Origin: Cyclobacteriaceae bacterium
GTDB lineage: Bacteria > Bacteroidota > Bacteroidia > Cytophagales > Cyclobacteriaceae
Direction of reading: 5' to 3'
Assembly: GCA_020436165.1 (NCBI GenBank)
Contig: JAGQYI010000045.1
Span: 1-47,794, forward strand
Length of the DNA stretch: 47,794 nucleotides
A program made the translations under genes and the position numbers. The notes under the pieces are model-generated. The model was not told the origin of the DNA. It saw only the letters and a list, made by a program, of their open reading frames with translations, and did not search any database. Positions within the stretch are counted from its first letter, which is position 1; each line of letters opens with the position of its first letter. Shown in pieces: positions 32,001-39,638 of this stretch.

Positions 32001-33963
32001 CCAGTTTACCGTTGAATTTGATATCCTTATCGGGCAGCATAGTTATCTGACTACTATCTGCATTTACTGAAACATCTAAAATCTCAGACAAATAGAATTT
32101 GTCAACTCCTTTAAAATGAAGCTCCTGGGTGGTAAGGTCCAAAACACCATTTACTCCTTTATCCGTTTTTGAATAAAGAAGAATATTGTCATAATCTACA
32201 TCTCCTTTTTGGGCCAGTCCTTTATGCTTCGCTCTTTCCGTAAGTGTAACTTCTGCGGTTAAAGGATTGTAATTGATGTACCCTCTTCGCATTAAATCCA
32301 GCATTGCACTACGAACTACCCGTAAATCCAGCTTTCTTTCTTCTGCCAGAATATCTGCATTAAAGCTATCCGATCCCTTTTTGCTTGCGTAGGTTAAAAC
32401 CAGCTTCAGGGGATTGAAGTCATACAAGCCTACTACATCATTAAAAACCTTCCGATCATAGTATTCATTTGACTGAATGATAAGTGGCACTTCACTACGA
32501 GCAGAAAGCGTTGAGATGAACAGACTGTCCTGAGGTAAGTGCCAGCGAATGATATCGGCAGTAAAATTGATATCGTAAATACTTGCCATGTAGGGCGTAT
32601 TTCTAAAATCTCCATTTTCGCGCTGAACTATTAGGTCTTCGGTGTTAATCTTATAGGTAAGTTTAACGGCAGGATGGTAAATGGAATCGTATTTATCGTA
32701 TAGCACTATTGAAGCACGTTTTGCGGTTACCGAAGAATCTTCAAAAACAAATCGGAATGATTTGGTTTTGAATTTTGTGCCTCCGGCATCTTCCAACCTT
32801 ATTTCAGAAACACCTCTGTATTTGGCTTCACTTAGTATTTTTTTACCTGCAAGCGAAAATCCTCCTTTATAATAGAATCCCGGGCCACCCAAATGTTTTA
32901 CGTCCACATTATTATCAAGTGACTTAAACCGGGGATAAGCCAGTTTATTCGGATCCTTTTGTTCTTCAGGTTTGAACTCAAAAACACCGGGTATCGGTTC
33001 TTCCAGCATAGGAATATAGGTGAGCTTTGCTCCTCTTGCTGAGAAATGTGTCTGAGTAACATCAAACTCAAACCCCTTGAAATTAACAAAAACAGAATCC
33101 GGAGAAAGCCCCGCAGATGACCAGTCGAATGTACCTTTTTGGCCTACAAATACTTTGTCCATTATTAGCAGCGCTCCCTTGGCATTTTTAACCGTTCCGG
33201 TATCAAAGGGGGTGGCTATTTGCATATTCAGGCTTTCAAAAACAATAGCCGGACCTAACACAGGTCTTGTTATCACTTCTTCCTCCAAAATATCGGCTAG
33301 AGGGTCTACCTCGTAAGAAGAGGTATCTTCTTCCCAGTTAGTTCCCCAGTCATCATCTTCGTATGATTCATCCTCATTCCAATTGGCAAAATCGTCTTCC
33401 GTATTGTTTTCCACAGTATCCTCTGTTGCCTCCGGCTCCTTAACCGGTTCGGTAGCTTCAGGTACCTCATCCATACCAAATTCAAAGGTGTAATTTCGGT
33501 TAAGCGCTAAAAGCCGATAGCTATTGGTATCGTATAAAGCCCCTTTTTCAAAAAATGTTCTGGATGTTTTAAAAAAATCAACTGCTTTTTTCGAGGAAAA
33601 CTCATCCAGTACTTTTTGGGATACATTCAGATAATCGGTGAGAACCTTAGCCGGAGCGTGCTCGTCATTAATAGCTGCGGCAAGCGCTCCAAAATATTCC
33701 ACCAGGTGAGGCCGGGTATTGTAGCCCGCTTCCATCATTTGTTTGGTCTGATTTATAATCTTAGTTTGAAGGTCAGGTGTATAGTCCTTCCAGGCAATGG
33801 CAAATGATTCACCAATAGCAGCCGCTTCTTCGCTGTTGGCATTGTTCAGAAGATTACGTACCTCATCACCAAACACCCCTTGTTTGAATGTAAATGGGGT
33901 ATCCTGAGCGTTTGCCCACAGGCTTGCCAACCCCAAAATACTGATGATGAAATACTTCTTCAT
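29050..33963 (-). CDS. Very large secreted protein of unknown function (1637 residues)
   Basis: A signal peptide (MKKYFIISILGLASLWANAQ) marks export. A helical N-terminal part (about 30-150) is followed by an acidic linker (about 168-230, many Glu/Asp). Then comes a very long beta-rich body with repeated patterns such as FxGxGFYYKGGFSLAGKKI, RLSLDKRGLVGSGKLDFLTT, GSLIVTNKGVRGSGTLLTN and SAEYDMQTLELKVSGIPYI. These look like stacked beta-jellyroll/OstA-like repeats. A helical insert at about 528-580 looks like a winged helix. The C-terminus is acidic (EDDGFGADEDDDGF). It probably sits in the periplasm or at the envelope. A role in lipid or polysaccharide transport is only a guess from the repeat look. 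Confidence 0.75.
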   Translation of the reverse strand: MKKYFIISILGLASLWANAQDTPFTFKQGVFGDEVRNLLNNANSEEAAAIGESFAIAWKDYTPDLQTKIINQTKQMMEAGYNTRPHLVEYFGALAAAINDEHAPAKVLTDYLNVSQKVLDEFSSKKAVDFFKTSRTFFEKGALYDTNSYRLLALNRNYTFEFGMDEVPEATEPVKEPEATEDTVENNTEDDFANWNEDESYEDDDWGTNWEEDTSSYEVDPLADILEEEVITRPVLGPAIVFESLNMQIATPFDTGTVKNAKGALLIMDKVFVGQKGTFDWSSAGLSPDSVFVNFKGFEFDVTQTHFSARGAKLTYIPMLEEPIPGVFEFKPEEQKDPNKLAYPRFKSLDNNVDVKHLGGPGFYYKGGFSLAGKKILSEAKYRGVSEIRLEDAGGTKFKTKSFRFVFEDSSVTAKRASIVLYDKYDSIYHPAVKLTYKINTEDLIVQRENGDFRNTPYMASIYDINFTADIIRWHLPQDSLFISTLSARSEVPLIIQSNEYYDRKVFNDVVGLYDFNPLKLVLTYASKKGSDSFNADILAEERKLDLRVVRSAMLDLMRRGYINYNPLTAEVTLTERAKHKGLAQKGDVDYDNILLYSKTDKGVNGVLDLTTQELHFKGVDKFYLSEILDVSVNADSSQITMLPDKDIKFNGKLAAGNFDYIGHDFIFRYDSFLVEMNQIDSIQFYVLEENSRGGKRKKVDNAISGVPPEGLDVKIDSSAALPAADSNAFDQTQAPPVASTSKSKNTMSSFSGTSGVLYISKPNNKSGKEMIPNYPKFKGGGTGSVVYFDRPEILGGAYDKSLYFKLPPFDLDSLSDSDPSAIQFKGTFHSNGWFPEFGEKLHIMADYSLGFEHSIPPEGYQLFGGNGRLYNRLSLDKRGLVGSGKLDFLTTVLESDEFIFYPDSVAGSGVQYEMRNEQFNGVMFPQASAATYHMKWLPKKDSMYIQNIGEPFRLYNGEGTLDGSLIVTNKGVRGSGTLLTNNSETFSNEYSLGGSDYKARHARFEIKSNNPEKPALFGDNVRVNFDLPTKKAEINPEVAGDAAIKFPYAQFNTSITRAVWDLENKKVYMSKPEDVPIEDSYFYTTRKDLDSLVFNATSAEYDMQTLELKVSGIPYIIVADSKITPENGEMKILENSTFGTLHNANIVLDTLNEFHEVYDATVTVISRNEFEGEGTYRFINSEEDTFAIQLSNFHLEDFEGSRRGQLEKHTVATGAVAEEDHLLISPGMYYKGSVKMLAHKPALELDGYVKLDLKSIPDYDTWIQYQSNAEQQEVVFKFDESLTSQGKLLSAGLHFRYQDFSLYSTFCYDKQDDQDEDFFKPSGFLSFKADSNEYIIINRDKDLGLSYSGKVFAYDENTRDIRFEGPIHFIDNSKTRAIVASATGVGNMVTNELSFTSFMTMNFKVPTQLFDMMGDDFLKVVEEIGAPEAIEDRTQLLYLMSEVIGNRATKAYEEESALDYVPLVSTSPNLVRPIVFSDVKFKWSEDQKAFYNDGFVGLSNVLRTDLNAKFEGYFEIRKTEGGEVLNLFIKASPDSWYYFSMEGDKLLMYSSNEAFNTLVTEKSNIGKAKIGEFEFGPADLAETLDFINTFRAVYYDIDEPYKLNAPTEIKEEPTDTKDKKPTEDDGFGADEDDDGF

Positions 33964-34037
33964 ATTTCTAAATCACGAAATTTAGAAAGAATAGATGTGA
34001 GTTGTTGCTAGTTTGCCAAAAAACCTTTGGAATAATC

Positions 34038-34871
34038 CTATTCTCCAACCTTTTTAAAACGTAACATCGACCAATTATTGCGTTCCCTCTTCTTCTCAAA
34101 TACAAACCCTTCCTGATGTGCTTGCTCCTTAATATCTTCTATGTCCTCGGTATAAAAACCACTCAATAGCATATCGCCTCCCTGGCGTAATACTCCTGCA
34201 TAATAATTCATTTGGCTCAATAAAACATTTTTATTGATGTTGGCAAGAAGTACATCGTACTCAGGCTGCTGTTCAATTCCTTCAATTGAAGCTTTTATTA
34301 CATGCAATTCCACATGATTCAATTCTGCATTTTCCATTGTATTTTCAACACACCAATCGTCAACATCAAAAGCAAAAACATGTTGAGCACCTCGTTTTTT
34401 TGCCAATATAGCCAAAACGCCTGTTCCGGTTCCTGCGTCCATCACATTTGAGGCATGAAAATCCATCTCTAGCATTTCTGCAAGCATTAAGTAAGTGGTT
34501 TCGTGGTGCCCAGTGCCAAACGACATTTTAGGAGTAATTAACAGCTCAATCGGATAGGTTGGAACATCCTGATGAAAAGGGGCTTTAACAATACACTTTT
34601 CTTCTACCACGATGGGTTCATAATGCTTTTCCCACTCTTCGTTCCAGTTTTGTTTTTCAACATCCTTGGTTGAGTAATTAAAAGAAGCCACCACACCGTA
34701 TTGTTCTGCTACTTGGTCTATGATAGCTGCATCGAATTCGCCTTCAACAAATGTTGTGAATCCACTTTCGTTTTCCTGAAATGTATCAAACCCAATAGCT
34801 GCAAACTCCGCAATAAGTATCTCTATGAAATCGGGTTTGCAGGAGACGGTTATTTCCTTATAGTCGGCCAT
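34038..34871 (-). CDS. prmA: Ribosomal protein L11 methyltransferase
   Basis: PrmA methylates lysines and the N-terminus of ribosomal protein L11 with S-adenosylmethionine. The 277-residue protein from ATG 34871 (MADYKEITV) has the substrate-recognition N-terminal domain with QNWNEEWEKHYEPI. It then has LLITPKMSFGTGHHETTYLML, the SAM-binding NVMDAGTGTGVLAILAKKRGA, and the DVLLANINKNVLL motif of N-methyltransferases. The nearby upstream ATG at 34889 would overlap the preceding gene; the start at 34871 leaves one base after its stop. Confidence 0.92.
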   Translation of the reverse strand: MADYKEITVSCKPDFIEILIAEFAAIGFDTFQENESGFTTFVEGEFDAAIIDQVAEQYGVVASFNYSTKDVEKQNWNEEWEKHYEPIVVEEKCIVKAPFHQDVPTYPIELLITPKMSFGTGHHETTYLMLAEMLEMDFHASNVMDAGTGTGVLAILAKKRGAQHVFAFDVDDWCVENTMENAELNHVELHVIKASIEGIEQQPEYDVLLANINKNVLLSQMNYYAGVLRQGGDMLLSGFYTEDIEDIKEQAHQEGFVFEKKRERNNWSMLRFKKVGE

Positions 34872-34872
34872 A

Positions 34873-35208
34873 TTATTTGCACCCAGCAAAAGTGGGTGAG
34901 TCTGTAAAGTAAATGGTGAAATCCGCTTCGCTTTTATCCTTCGTAAAGAAAATAGAGTAGTCTGCCAGGCCCTTGTTATCTACAAAAAACCAAACTCCCG
35001 GTTCGTCTGCATAAAGCTTATTTTCTTCTTCAAAAATGAGCATGTCAGCAAATGCATCCGATTCCTTTTCCACATAAACCCAGTAATCCGCTCCCTGCTT
35101 TGTGGGGCTTTTGAAGAACGAGCCATACAGATTGCAGAAAGGTTTATCCTGTGCCTGCAAGGCAATTGGTGCAAGAGCAAGAATAAAGACAGCTAGCAGC
35201 TTTTTCAT
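34873..35208 (-). CDS. Small secreted protein, DUF6150-like
   Basis: The 111-residue protein has a signal peptide (MKKLLAVFILALAPIALQAQ) and a compact mature domain of about 90 residues. Two cysteines, one near each end (PFCNLYG and FAGCK), could form a disulfide in the periplasm. Patterns such as ADYWVYVEKESDAFADMLIF, YADEPGVWFF and SEADFTIYFT resemble a family I recall as DUF6150; the label is tentative. It starts at the base where tpiA ends and is followed one base later by prmA. Confidence 0.7.
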   Translation of the reverse strand: MKKLLAVFILALAPIALQAQDKPFCNLYGSFFKSPTKQGADYWVYVEKESDAFADMLIFEEENKLYADEPGVWFFVDNKGLADYSIFFTKDKSEADFTIYFTDSPTFAGCK

Positions 35209-35969
35209 TAATAGGCGTTGATTATTCCCATAAAATCACGTGCATTTAACGAAGCACCTCCTATAAGCCCACCGTCAATATCGGGTTGGGTAAAAAGTTC
35301 ATTTGCATTGGATGGCTTACAGCTGCCCCCATACAAAATGGAGGTTTCCGTGGCAATGGCGTCACCGAACTTGGTTGCCAAATGTTTTCGAATGGCCTTA
35401 TGCATTTCCTGAGCTTGCCCGGATGTTGCTGTTTTGCCTGTACCAATTGCCCAAATAGGCTCATAGGCAATAACTACCTGTGCCATTTGTTCTTTAGTAA
35501 GATGGAACAAACTTTCTGTTAGCTGGCTGCAAACAAACGACTCCTGATTACCGGCCTCACGAACATCTAACGGTTCACCGCAGCAAAAAATTGGCGTTAA
35601 ACCTGCGCTCAAAACCTTGTCCAATTTTTCTGCAAGTTGTTCACTGGTTTCGCCATGATATTCCCTTCTCTCGCTATGGCCCAAAATCACAAATTCTGCC
35701 CCTGTTGATTGAATCATAGAAACGGAAACTTCTCCGGTGTAAGCCCCTGATTCATGCTGGCTGCAATCCTGAGCAGAAACATAAACGTCTTTGGTAGAAT
35801 TAACCAGTTTACTTACCTGAGAAAGGTGAATAAACGGTGTTCCCAAAACAACGATCACATCTCCTTTTCGTTCATCCTTAACCATATTTACAACCTCAGA
35901 CGCAAGCTTTAACCCCTCATCCAGGGTATTATTCATTTTCCAGTTTCCTGCTACAATTTTTTTTCTCAT
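35208..35969 (-). CDS. tpiA: Triosephosphate isomerase
   Basis: A glycolytic enzyme interconverting dihydroxyacetone phosphate and glyceraldehyde 3-phosphate. The 253-residue TIM barrel has the substrate lysine in GNWKMN (Lys11), the catalytic histidine in ILGHSERRE (His98), the catalytic glutamate in AYEPIWAIGTGKTA (Glu170) and the phosphate-binding YGGSCKPSNA and GGLIGGASL. All are in the expected order. The last base is shared with the next gene. A TACATTTG element lies 27-34 bases upstream of the ATG. Confidence 0.97.
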   Translation of the reverse strand: MRKKIVAGNWKMNNTLDEGLKLASEVVNMVKDERKGDVIVVLGTPFIHLSQVSKLVNSTKDVYVSAQDCSQHESGAYTGEVSVSMIQSTGAEFVILGHSERREYHGETSEQLAEKLDKVLSAGLTPIFCCGEPLDVREAGNQESFVCSQLTESLFHLTKEQMAQVVIAYEPIWAIGTGKTATSGQAQEMHKAIRKHLATKFGDAIATETSILYGGSCKPSNANELFTQPDIDGGLIGGASLNARDFMGIINAY

Positions 35970-35995
35970 CAGAATTCTTCATTTATTTCAGGAGG

Positions 35996-36003
35996 CAAAT
36001 GTA
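35996..36003 (-). promoter_or_regulatory. Possible -7 promoter element before tpiA
   Basis: TACATTTG on the - strand matches TAnnTTTG fully and lies in the 44-base gap between the bestrophin stop and the tpiA start. No clear -33 TTG was found at the usual distance. Confidence 0.4.
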
Positions 36004-36013
36004 CCCCTTATCC

Positions 36014-37030
36014 TTACATTAGAACATCATTTTTAGGTTCAATCTTTGGAGGAATATCCGTTTCTCCCAACATTTCGCGTAAGTCTATTTCAATGGTTCG
36101 GCAAATGGAAAGCATTGGAATATCGTTTACCATTCCTTCAAACGGGTTTTCACTGTAGTCGCCCACCAATTCCATCATTAAAAAGACCCATGAAACCAAC
36201 ACAGAAAACAAAACCGACCACCAAATGGAAATCTCCATAGTCTTTTCTACAACAGGCATTACACCAAATGGGAGTATCAGGATAAAAATGCCTACAAAAA
36301 AGAAACTCATGGAGGCATACTGGCGTGGAAAAGGATAGTTCTTAATGCGTTCGTTTTTGCCCTGGTGATCGTAAAACCGATACAATATATCTTGTAGATT
36401 GATGTGCTGAAAATCGTTAAGGTTTCCTTTTTTATGTAATTCTGCAAGGGTTTTCGATTGCCAGTCGATCAAATGGGTAGCCATGTTTTTCACTTTGTGT
36501 ATCTCTTCAAACTCTGTCTCGTCAAGAAATTTTGCAAGTGTTCGGTCGTTGGCCTCCATGGAGTACAGGCCCGTTCCCCGCTCGCGTATTCTGCGCTGGG
36601 CGACCAATCGCAACAATAGATTGCCCTGAATATGCTCCCAAGGTGCAGGTTTAAGCAGTTGGGCTCTTAGCGTATATAGCCAGCCAATATGACGATAGAC
36701 GAGCTTTCTGAGGATTTCTTTGTTTTCTTTATCCGTATTTTCTATCAGGTTTTTACACCCGATTGCAAACGAACGGCTATCGTTTACAATAGCGCCCCAG
36801 ATTTTGCGGGCTTCCCAAAGGCGGTCGTAAGAGGAATTGTTCTTAAAACCCACATAAAAAGCTACGGCCGTACCCACCAACGAAACGGCCAACGAAGGAA
36901 TAGCGAGAAAGGATAGTTCAAGGGAATGGTAAAGGAACGCAGCCAGAGCCCCATAGGCTGTAAGCCAAAGTATATGGAACCCTGTAAACTCTGTTATTCC
37001 CTTAAAGTCGAAGTTTCGTCTTACGTACAT
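36014..37030 (-). CDS. Bestrophin-family ion channel
   Basis: The 338-residue inner-membrane protein belongs to the bestrophin (UPF0187) family of pentameric anion or cation channels. The signature is near the start: VGFKNNSSYDRLWEARKIWGAIVNDSRSF at about 60-88. There are four hydrophobic segments: about 17-34, 39-60, 238-262 (SMSFFFVGIFILILPFGVMPV) and 268-285. The family motif ends with ELVGDYSENPFEGMVNDIPM at about 288-307, followed by the cytosolic tail. The ion is not decidable from sequence. It is transcribed toward tpiA. Confidence 0.9.
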   Translation of the reverse strand: MYVRRNFDFKGITEFTGFHILWLTAYGALAAFLYHSLELSFLAIPSLAVSLVGTAVAFYVGFKNNSSYDRLWEARKIWGAIVNDSRSFAIGCKNLIENTDKENKEILRKLVYRHIGWLYTLRAQLLKPAPWEHIQGNLLLRLVAQRRIRERGTGLYSMEANDRTLAKFLDETEFEEIHKVKNMATHLIDWQSKTLAELHKKGNLNDFQHINLQDILYRFYDHQGKNERIKNYPFPRQYASMSFFFVGIFILILPFGVMPVVEKTMEISIWWSVLFSVLVSWVFLMMELVGDYSENPFEGMVNDIPMLSICRTIEIDLREMLGETDIPPKIEPKNDVLM

Positions 37031-37050
37031 TCGAGAACCCGTTTCATTAA

Positions 37051-37266
37051 TTATAATTCCTGAGTTTCAATAAGCTTTTCTGCCATTGCATTAGCTATAA
37101 TATCATACCAACTTATATGTCTTTCAATCTCATTTTTAATAATATCAATCTCATTGGGCAAAAGCTGCCTTTCTAATTCCTTCTGTGCTACCATTTGAAT
37201 ATCTTCTTCTGTAATGATATAGACTATTTTGTTTTTCACATTAATAAAATTAAAGATGTAATACAT
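37051..37266 (-). CDS. Small protein overlapping the HNH endonuclease end
   Basis: The frame from ATG 37266 gives 71 residues, MYYIFNFINVKNKIVYIITE at the start and a long charged helical part (EEDIQMVAQKELERQLLPNE, IDIIKNEIERHISWYDIIANAM). It overlaps the last 17 bases of the HNH gene, so translational coupling is likely. Earlier in-frame starts would lie deep in the HNH gene and are unlikely. The helix-rich, charged form fits a small partner or regulator. No family was recognised. The base composition is AT-rich like the HNH gene. Confidence 0.55.
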   Translation of the reverse strand: MYYIFNFINVKNKIVYIITEEDIQMVAQKELERQLLPNEIDIIKNEIERHISWYDIIANAMAEKLIETQEL

Positions 37267-38179
37267 TATTTCTATGCCATTCAAGTGCATGTTTGTGCGG
37301 ATATAATGCCTCATTTGTTGGCAAAAAAATACTTTTTTGAGGTACAAGGTGATTTTTAAAGAACTCATAGTTTCCGGTCCTTCCAAACTCATCTGGCATT
37401 TTATAATACCCAGAGGAAACGATTATTTTGAATTCATTTGTTAATGAAAACCAACCTACATCAAATGCCCAGTGATGTAATCGACAAAGAGCAACTCCAT
37501 TCCAAATATCATCTTTCCCATTTGAACTATGGGGAACAATATGTGCGGCTTCAACCTCCCAATAAACAGATTTAGGTGACTGAATTTTTAATCCGCATAT
37601 TGAACATTTGAAATCATAGGATTGGATTACTGCTTGTCGAAACCCTCTTTGTCTTATACTTGTATTCTGGGTTGTTTTTTTTGTTCGCTTTTGGGAAGAT
37701 ATTGGGTTATAGTTTTTAGGGCTTTTTGCAAGTTGCATTTTTCTTACTAACTTCTCTAGTTCATAGAATTTAATAGGCAATAAATCATTTTCTCTTTCTG
37801 ATATATTTAAGAGTTCCGATGCTTTTTTAAATCCGTTTTCCGTCAACATCCATTCTCTCTTATTTGTTAGACGTATAGTGCTTGTTGGTCTAGTAATAAG
37901 TTTTTCTTTTGCAAGTGAATCTGCTGCCCGATATAATAATCTGTGCCAAAGAGGAGTCTTTACAATTCTATTTTCCTTTCTATAAATTCTTTTTAGTTCG
38001 GCTGTTCTTTGGTCAGGGTTTAGAAAAAATCTATCAGCCAATTCATTCACAACTTCTTCACTAGAGGAAAACTCCCTTACAGTGCCGTTGTATTTAAATA
38101 ACACTTTCAATAACTCTTCCCCAACCTTCTTTTTTGAAGGCATTTTCAGTTTTTTTAGCATTTCTCCTTCGTAGCTCAT
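37250..38179 (-). CDS. HNH endonuclease with Mrr_N-like winged-helix domain
   Basis: The 309-residue protein has an N-terminal winged-helix part (about 15-125) like the Mrr_N region of restriction proteins: ELLKVLFKYNGTVREFSSSE, LWHRLLYRAADSLAKEKLI and EWMLTENG. After a linker comes an HNH nuclease (about 185-245): CSICGLKI (Cys192, Cys195), AAHIVPHSS (His213), WNGVALCRLHHWAFD (Asn, Cys232, His235/236). This domain order is seen in restriction endonucleases that cut modified or foreign DNA. No methylase is adjacent, so a modification-dependent (type IV-like) role is possible. It is AT-rich beside housekeeping genes, suggesting transfer. Confidence 0.85.
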   Translation of the reverse strand: MSYEGEMLKKLKMPSKKKVGEELLKVLFKYNGTVREFSSSEEVVNELADRFFLNPDQRTAELKRIYRKENRIVKTPLWHRLLYRAADSLAKEKLITRPTSTIRLTNKREWMLTENGFKKASELLNISERENDLLPIKFYELEKLVRKMQLAKSPKNYNPISSQKRTKKTTQNTSIRQRGFRQAVIQSYDFKCSICGLKIQSPKSVYWEVEAAHIVPHSSNGKDDIWNGVALCRLHHWAFDVGWFSLTNEFKIIVSSGYYKMPDEFGRTGNYEFFKNHLVPQKSIFLPTNEALYPHKHALEWHRNNVLHL

Positions 38180-38287
38180 AGGAAAACCAGAGTATCAAGC
38201 TGAATTTACTTTTCAAATATAATTTTCCATATCCTAGGTTCAAACTCAAGTGCTAATTGTTTGACCATTTAAATGTACCTTTCGAAT

Positions 38288-38443
38288 ATGAAACAGAAAG
38301 AATGCCCATCCTGTGCTATGATGATTGATGAAAGTGCTAAGGTGTGCCCGGTGTGCAATTACGAGTTCACTAAACCAAACCGGCTCTACCAGATCATAGC
38401 CATTGTGCTGATCGTTATTTTTGTGCTGTTCTATATTTTATGA
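38288..38443 (+). CDS. Small zinc-ribbon membrane protein (51 residues)
   Basis: An ATG-to-TGA frame of 52 codons. It encodes MKQKECPSCAMMIDESAKVC, then CPVC spacing typical of a zinc ribbon (Cys-x2-Cys twice: CPSC and CPVC), a short linker (NYEFTKPNRLYQ) and one C-terminal membrane helix (IIAIVLIVIFVLFYIL). Small zinc-ribbon proteins with one membrane segment are common in Bacteroidota; their function is unknown. It is divergent from the HNH gene and convergent with the beta-barrel gene, with 4 bases between stops. Confidence 0.75.
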   Translation: MKQKECPSCAMMIDESAKVCPVCNYEFTKPNRLYQIIAIVLIVIFVLFYIL

Positions 38444-38447
38444 GTTA

Positions 38448-39638
38448 TTAAAAACTCCACTTAACCCGGGCAAAAATGCTTTTGGATATGGCATCGTAGT
38501 AGCCGGCCGTATTATTATCGTAATAAAGCTGACCAATTACGTCCAAATCCAGGTTTTGCACCACTGAAAAAGTGATTGTTGGGTTAATGAACAACGCATC
38601 GCTGCTTCCCGGAAATACAATGACGGCCATACCTCCGTACAAAAGAGGGGTAATCTGATAGCTGGCCTGCACAAAGGACGACCAGAGGTAAGGCGAGAGG
38701 TCGCGCACGGTAAAGGTTCCGTATTGCTGACCGATTAAGGTGAAACCGAAATTGGCTCCTTTCTGGCCCTGGTTGTTGTACATAACAGACCCGTTGAGGT
38801 ATAGAGAGTTGGGGAACGAATAATCCACTGAAATAGCCCCTAAAAACATATCGTTGTAGTCTTTGTTAACTTCTGTGTCAACTACACTGTTAAAATAGGT
38901 GAGCTCTCCCTTGAAACTGGCCTTGCCCAAATTACCGGCCCAGCCGGTACCCAGCGCCAGGTCGCCCTGAGCAATACCTCCTAAAAACTGAATATCGTAA
39001 TTCCATTTATTGATCTTCCACAGACCGGCAGCCACAAAGTGGCCCATGTCCTTTGCTGCCTTGGCAGCAACCTCCACACTGGAAGCCACTCCCGTATAGC
39101 GAATTACACGCAAGGCATCGGAACCGGGGCGCTCTTCGTAGTCAAAATCGAAGAACGAATAAGCGTTGAACCAGTCGTTGGGGTTCCATGCGAGGTTAAC
39201 CCCCCAGTTAATTCGCTGGCGACCCAATTTCACTTCCCAATCGTTTTTTACCCAATCGATAAACGCTCTGTCTATAGCGGTATTCAGAACAACAGAATTG
39301 TTGTCCACCAGGTTGGCCGACCAATCAAAATAGTCGTTGTTGGAGTTGATGATACCTCCATAACCCGGTATGTTTTTCACATAGGCGCCTGTGTACAAGC
39401 GGTTTCGGATTTCCAGATAAGCCGAAAAGTTATCGTTTGGGTACCAGGCAAAATTGAGCCGGTTGTGGGTAAGGTTTTCGTACCAAAGCGTGTCGCCTAA
39501 ATAACCGGTGTAGTTAAAAGAAGACATGTTCTTGAGGTATCCCTTAAAACCAAACTTGCTTTGCCCGCTATCGTCTTGTGCCCAGGACAACCGGCCAGCA
39601 AAAAGTAATATCAATAGTAATAACTTACCTGCCTTCAC
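38448..39638 (-). CDS. Outer-membrane beta-barrel protein of the ABC export operon
   Basis: The 396-residue protein has a signal peptide ending SWAQ and a mature part of alternating amphipathic strands: FGFKGYLKNMSSFNYT, NDNFSAYLEIRNRLYTG, EVKLGRQRINWGVNLAWNPNDWFN. It ends with ISKSIFARVKWSF and terminal Phe, the usual outer-membrane barrel end. The GRQRINWG motif and overall form resemble porin-like proteins of the DUF1302/alginate-export type. It overlaps the ATPase stop by one base and is the last gene of the operon, so it may be the outer-membrane acceptor or exit of the exported molecule. Confidence 0.75.
   Translation of the reverse strand: MKAGKLLLLILLFAGRLSWAQDDSGQSKFGFKGYLKNMSSFNYTGYLGDTLWYENLTHNRLNFAWYPNDNFSAYLEIRNRLYTGAYVKNIPGYGGIINSNNDYFDWSANLVDNNSVVLNTAIDRAFIDWVKNDWEVKLGRQRINWGVNLAWNPNDWFNAYSFFDFDYEERPGSDALRVIRYTGVASSVEVAAKAAKDMGHFVAAGLWKINKWNYDIQFLGGIAQGDLALGTGWAGNLGKASFKGELTYFNSVVDTEVNKDYNDMFLGAISVDYSFPNSLYLNGSVMYNNQGQKGANFGFTLIGQQYGTFTVRDLSPYLWSSFVQASYQITPLLYGGMAVIVFPGSSDALFINPTITFSVVQNLDLDVIGQLYYDNNTAGYYDAISKSIFARVKWSF

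Noticed and set aside
37267-37392. Upstream extension of the small protein after the HNH gene
   Set aside because: This part lies within the HNH coding region in another frame; only the segment from ATG 37266 has independent coding room.
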